From Flavobacterium sp. SH_e (lineage in GTDB: Bacteria > Bacteroidota > Bacteroidia > Flavobacteriales > Flavobacteriaceae): DNA of 64,000 bases. Positions 63,292 to 64,000 of this stretch are shown piece by piece. How positions within the stretch are numbered: the first letter of the stretch is position 1; every line of letters begins with the position of its first letter. The translations under genes and the position numbers were made by a program. The DNA is taken from contig NZ_JAOVZN010000005.1 in the NCBI RefSeq assembly GCF_025717045.1, positions 248,001-312,000 of the forward strand. Reading direction: 5' to 3'. The notes under the pieces were generated by a model. That model was not told the origin of the DNA, did no database searches, and saw only the letters and a list, made by a program, of their open reading frames with translations.

Positions 63292-64000
63292 ATGGAAAAT
63301 GTATTTACATATCTCAAAAACCAATTTGTATTTCAGCTTGATGCTCTTTTTCAAGCTGAAAATCCAATGGCAAAACCTGTATTCAATCAAATTGATTCAA
63401 ATGGTTTTATTGACGAGTTTATTATCGAAAATAATCTGTCCGAAATTGATATTCTTGTTTTGGGACTCGCTCTAGTTCCTCACGTGAAGCCCGATTTTTT
63501 GAGTTCGATTATTGCTGAATATTTACCCAATGGTGGTGAGCTGCCAGAATTTGGCGGAATGAAAACAAAGAATCATCGCGGAATTCTGCCAACTGGTGAA
63601 ACTGCTCAGTTTTTAGTTGCGGGAAATGATCTCGAAAACCGAATATCATTTTATAATTATCTGCACAATCAATCTTTTTTGCATAAAAAGGGAATTGTCA
63701 AAGTAGAATCTGTTCCAAATGGCGAACCTAAATTGAGCGGTTTATTAATTTTAGAAGAGGAATACATTGAAAAATTCATAACTGGAAAAATCTTAAAACC
63801 GCAACTGAGCAGTATTTTCCCTGCGCAATTAATAGAAACGCAATTAGATTGGAACGATTTGGTTTTGAATTCCAATACTTTAAATCAGATAAAAGAAATA
63901 GAAACTTGGCTTAAATTCAACGATATTTTGCTTCACGAATGGAATATGAAAGCCAAAATAAAACCCGGTTTTAGAGTTATGTTTTACGGCGCACCGGGAA
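63292..64000 (+). CDS. Pvc15-like AAA+ ATPase, partial at the window edge
   Basis: The frame opens with ATG at 63292, four bases after the previous stop, and runs off the end. The 236 visible residues cover the N-terminal part: a helical-to-winged-helix region (MENVFTYLKNQFVFQLDAL, NNLSEIDILVLGLALVPH), a beta-rich insertion and the start of the ATP-binding domain. The last bases read FYGAPG, the beginning of a Walker A motif. In PVC and AFP the Pvc15 ATPase is needed to load cargo or assemble particles. The catalytic core and C-terminus are not in this window. Confidence 0.88.
   Translation, partial: MENVFTYLKNQFVFQLDALFQAENPMAKPVFNQIDSNGFIDEFIIENNLSEIDILVLGLALVPHVKPDFLSSIIAEYLPNGGELPEFGGMKTKNHRGILPTGETAQFLVAGNDLENRISFYNYLHNQSFLHKKGIVKVESVPNGEPKLSGLLILEEEYIEKFITGKILKPQLSSIFPAQLIETQLDWNDLVLNSNTLNQIKEIETWLKFNDILLHEWNMKAKIKPGFRVMFYGAPG

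Noticed and set aside
35527..64000. Type VI secretion system
   Set aside because: No membrane-complex genes (TssJ, TssL, TssM), no ClpV and no TssB/TssC pair are present. Pvc16-like, DUF5908, DUF4157 and the AAA+ ATPase point to an eCIS.
35527..64000. Prophage or phage tail remnant
   Set aside because: No capsid, portal, terminase, integrase or lysis module is seen. The tail-like genes are ordered as in eCIS and all appear intact.

Overview
The window looks like chromosome from a low-GC Bacteroidota, most likely Flavobacterium or a close relative. The signs are very AT-rich intergenic DNA, few obvious Shine-Dalgarno sequences, TAnnTTTG-like promoter elements, many lipoproteins with a Cys-Lys-Lys or Cys-Ser start, and protein families typical of flavobacteria (CheB/CheR hybrid kinases, DUF4833, DUF1254 pairs). 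No rRNA, tRNA or CRISPR array was found. The assignment is inference from composition and gene content.

Bases 1-3300 hold an AraC-type regulator and a small plus-strand set: a dienelactone-hydrolase-like esterase, a hexapeptide acetyltransferase and a cupin lipoprotein. Bases 3300-17600 form a block that reads as stress protection and sensing: a DUF2892/SRPBCC protein, a DUF2158 protein, two giant paralogous CheB-CheR-PAS-histidine kinase fusions, a large-subunit catalase, a DUF892 ferritin-like protein, and a Lys-rich small protein followed by an extremely acidic one. An 11-bp sequence, TAATTGTATAA, recurs in front of several of these genes and may mark a shared regulon. The second CheB-CheR kinase has lost the methylesterase His and has the His-Asp pair of its H-box in swapped order.

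Bases 17600-29200 lie mostly on the minus strand. They hold a PhyH / 49-residue ORF / CDP-alcohol phosphatidyltransferase / GtrA / DUF4833 run that suggests lipid or glycolipid modification, an SDR, two DUF1254 lipoproteins with a probable outer-membrane protein, a Tat-exported aldo/keto reductase and two proteins of unknown function. Bases 29300-31800 hold a small XRE regulator and an insertion site with an intact IS3-type transposase followed by a truncated relative. An amino-acid permease and a Cthe_2159-like beta-helix lipoprotein follow.

From 35527 to the window edge there is one long plus-strand operon for an extracellular contractile injection system (eCIS; Afp/PVC family). The order is Pvc16-like terminator, unknown protein, sheath, two tube proteins, DUF5908, LysM adaptor, VgrG-like spike, PAAR tip, gp25, baseplate J, Pvc12-like baseplate, a large PKD protein and the tape measure. 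After the tape measure comes an accessory cassette: a nucleotidyltransferase-fold candidate, two related GT-A-like glycosyltransferase candidates, two DUF4157 proteins (one 1379 residues long and ending in an HNH-like nuclease domain), and a peptidoglycan-binding protein with a CHAP-like Cys/His domain. The Pvc15-like ATPase is cut by the window edge. The structural genes match a known machine. The cassette, the enlarged sheath and the HNH-tipped putative cargo are the most interesting parts of the window.
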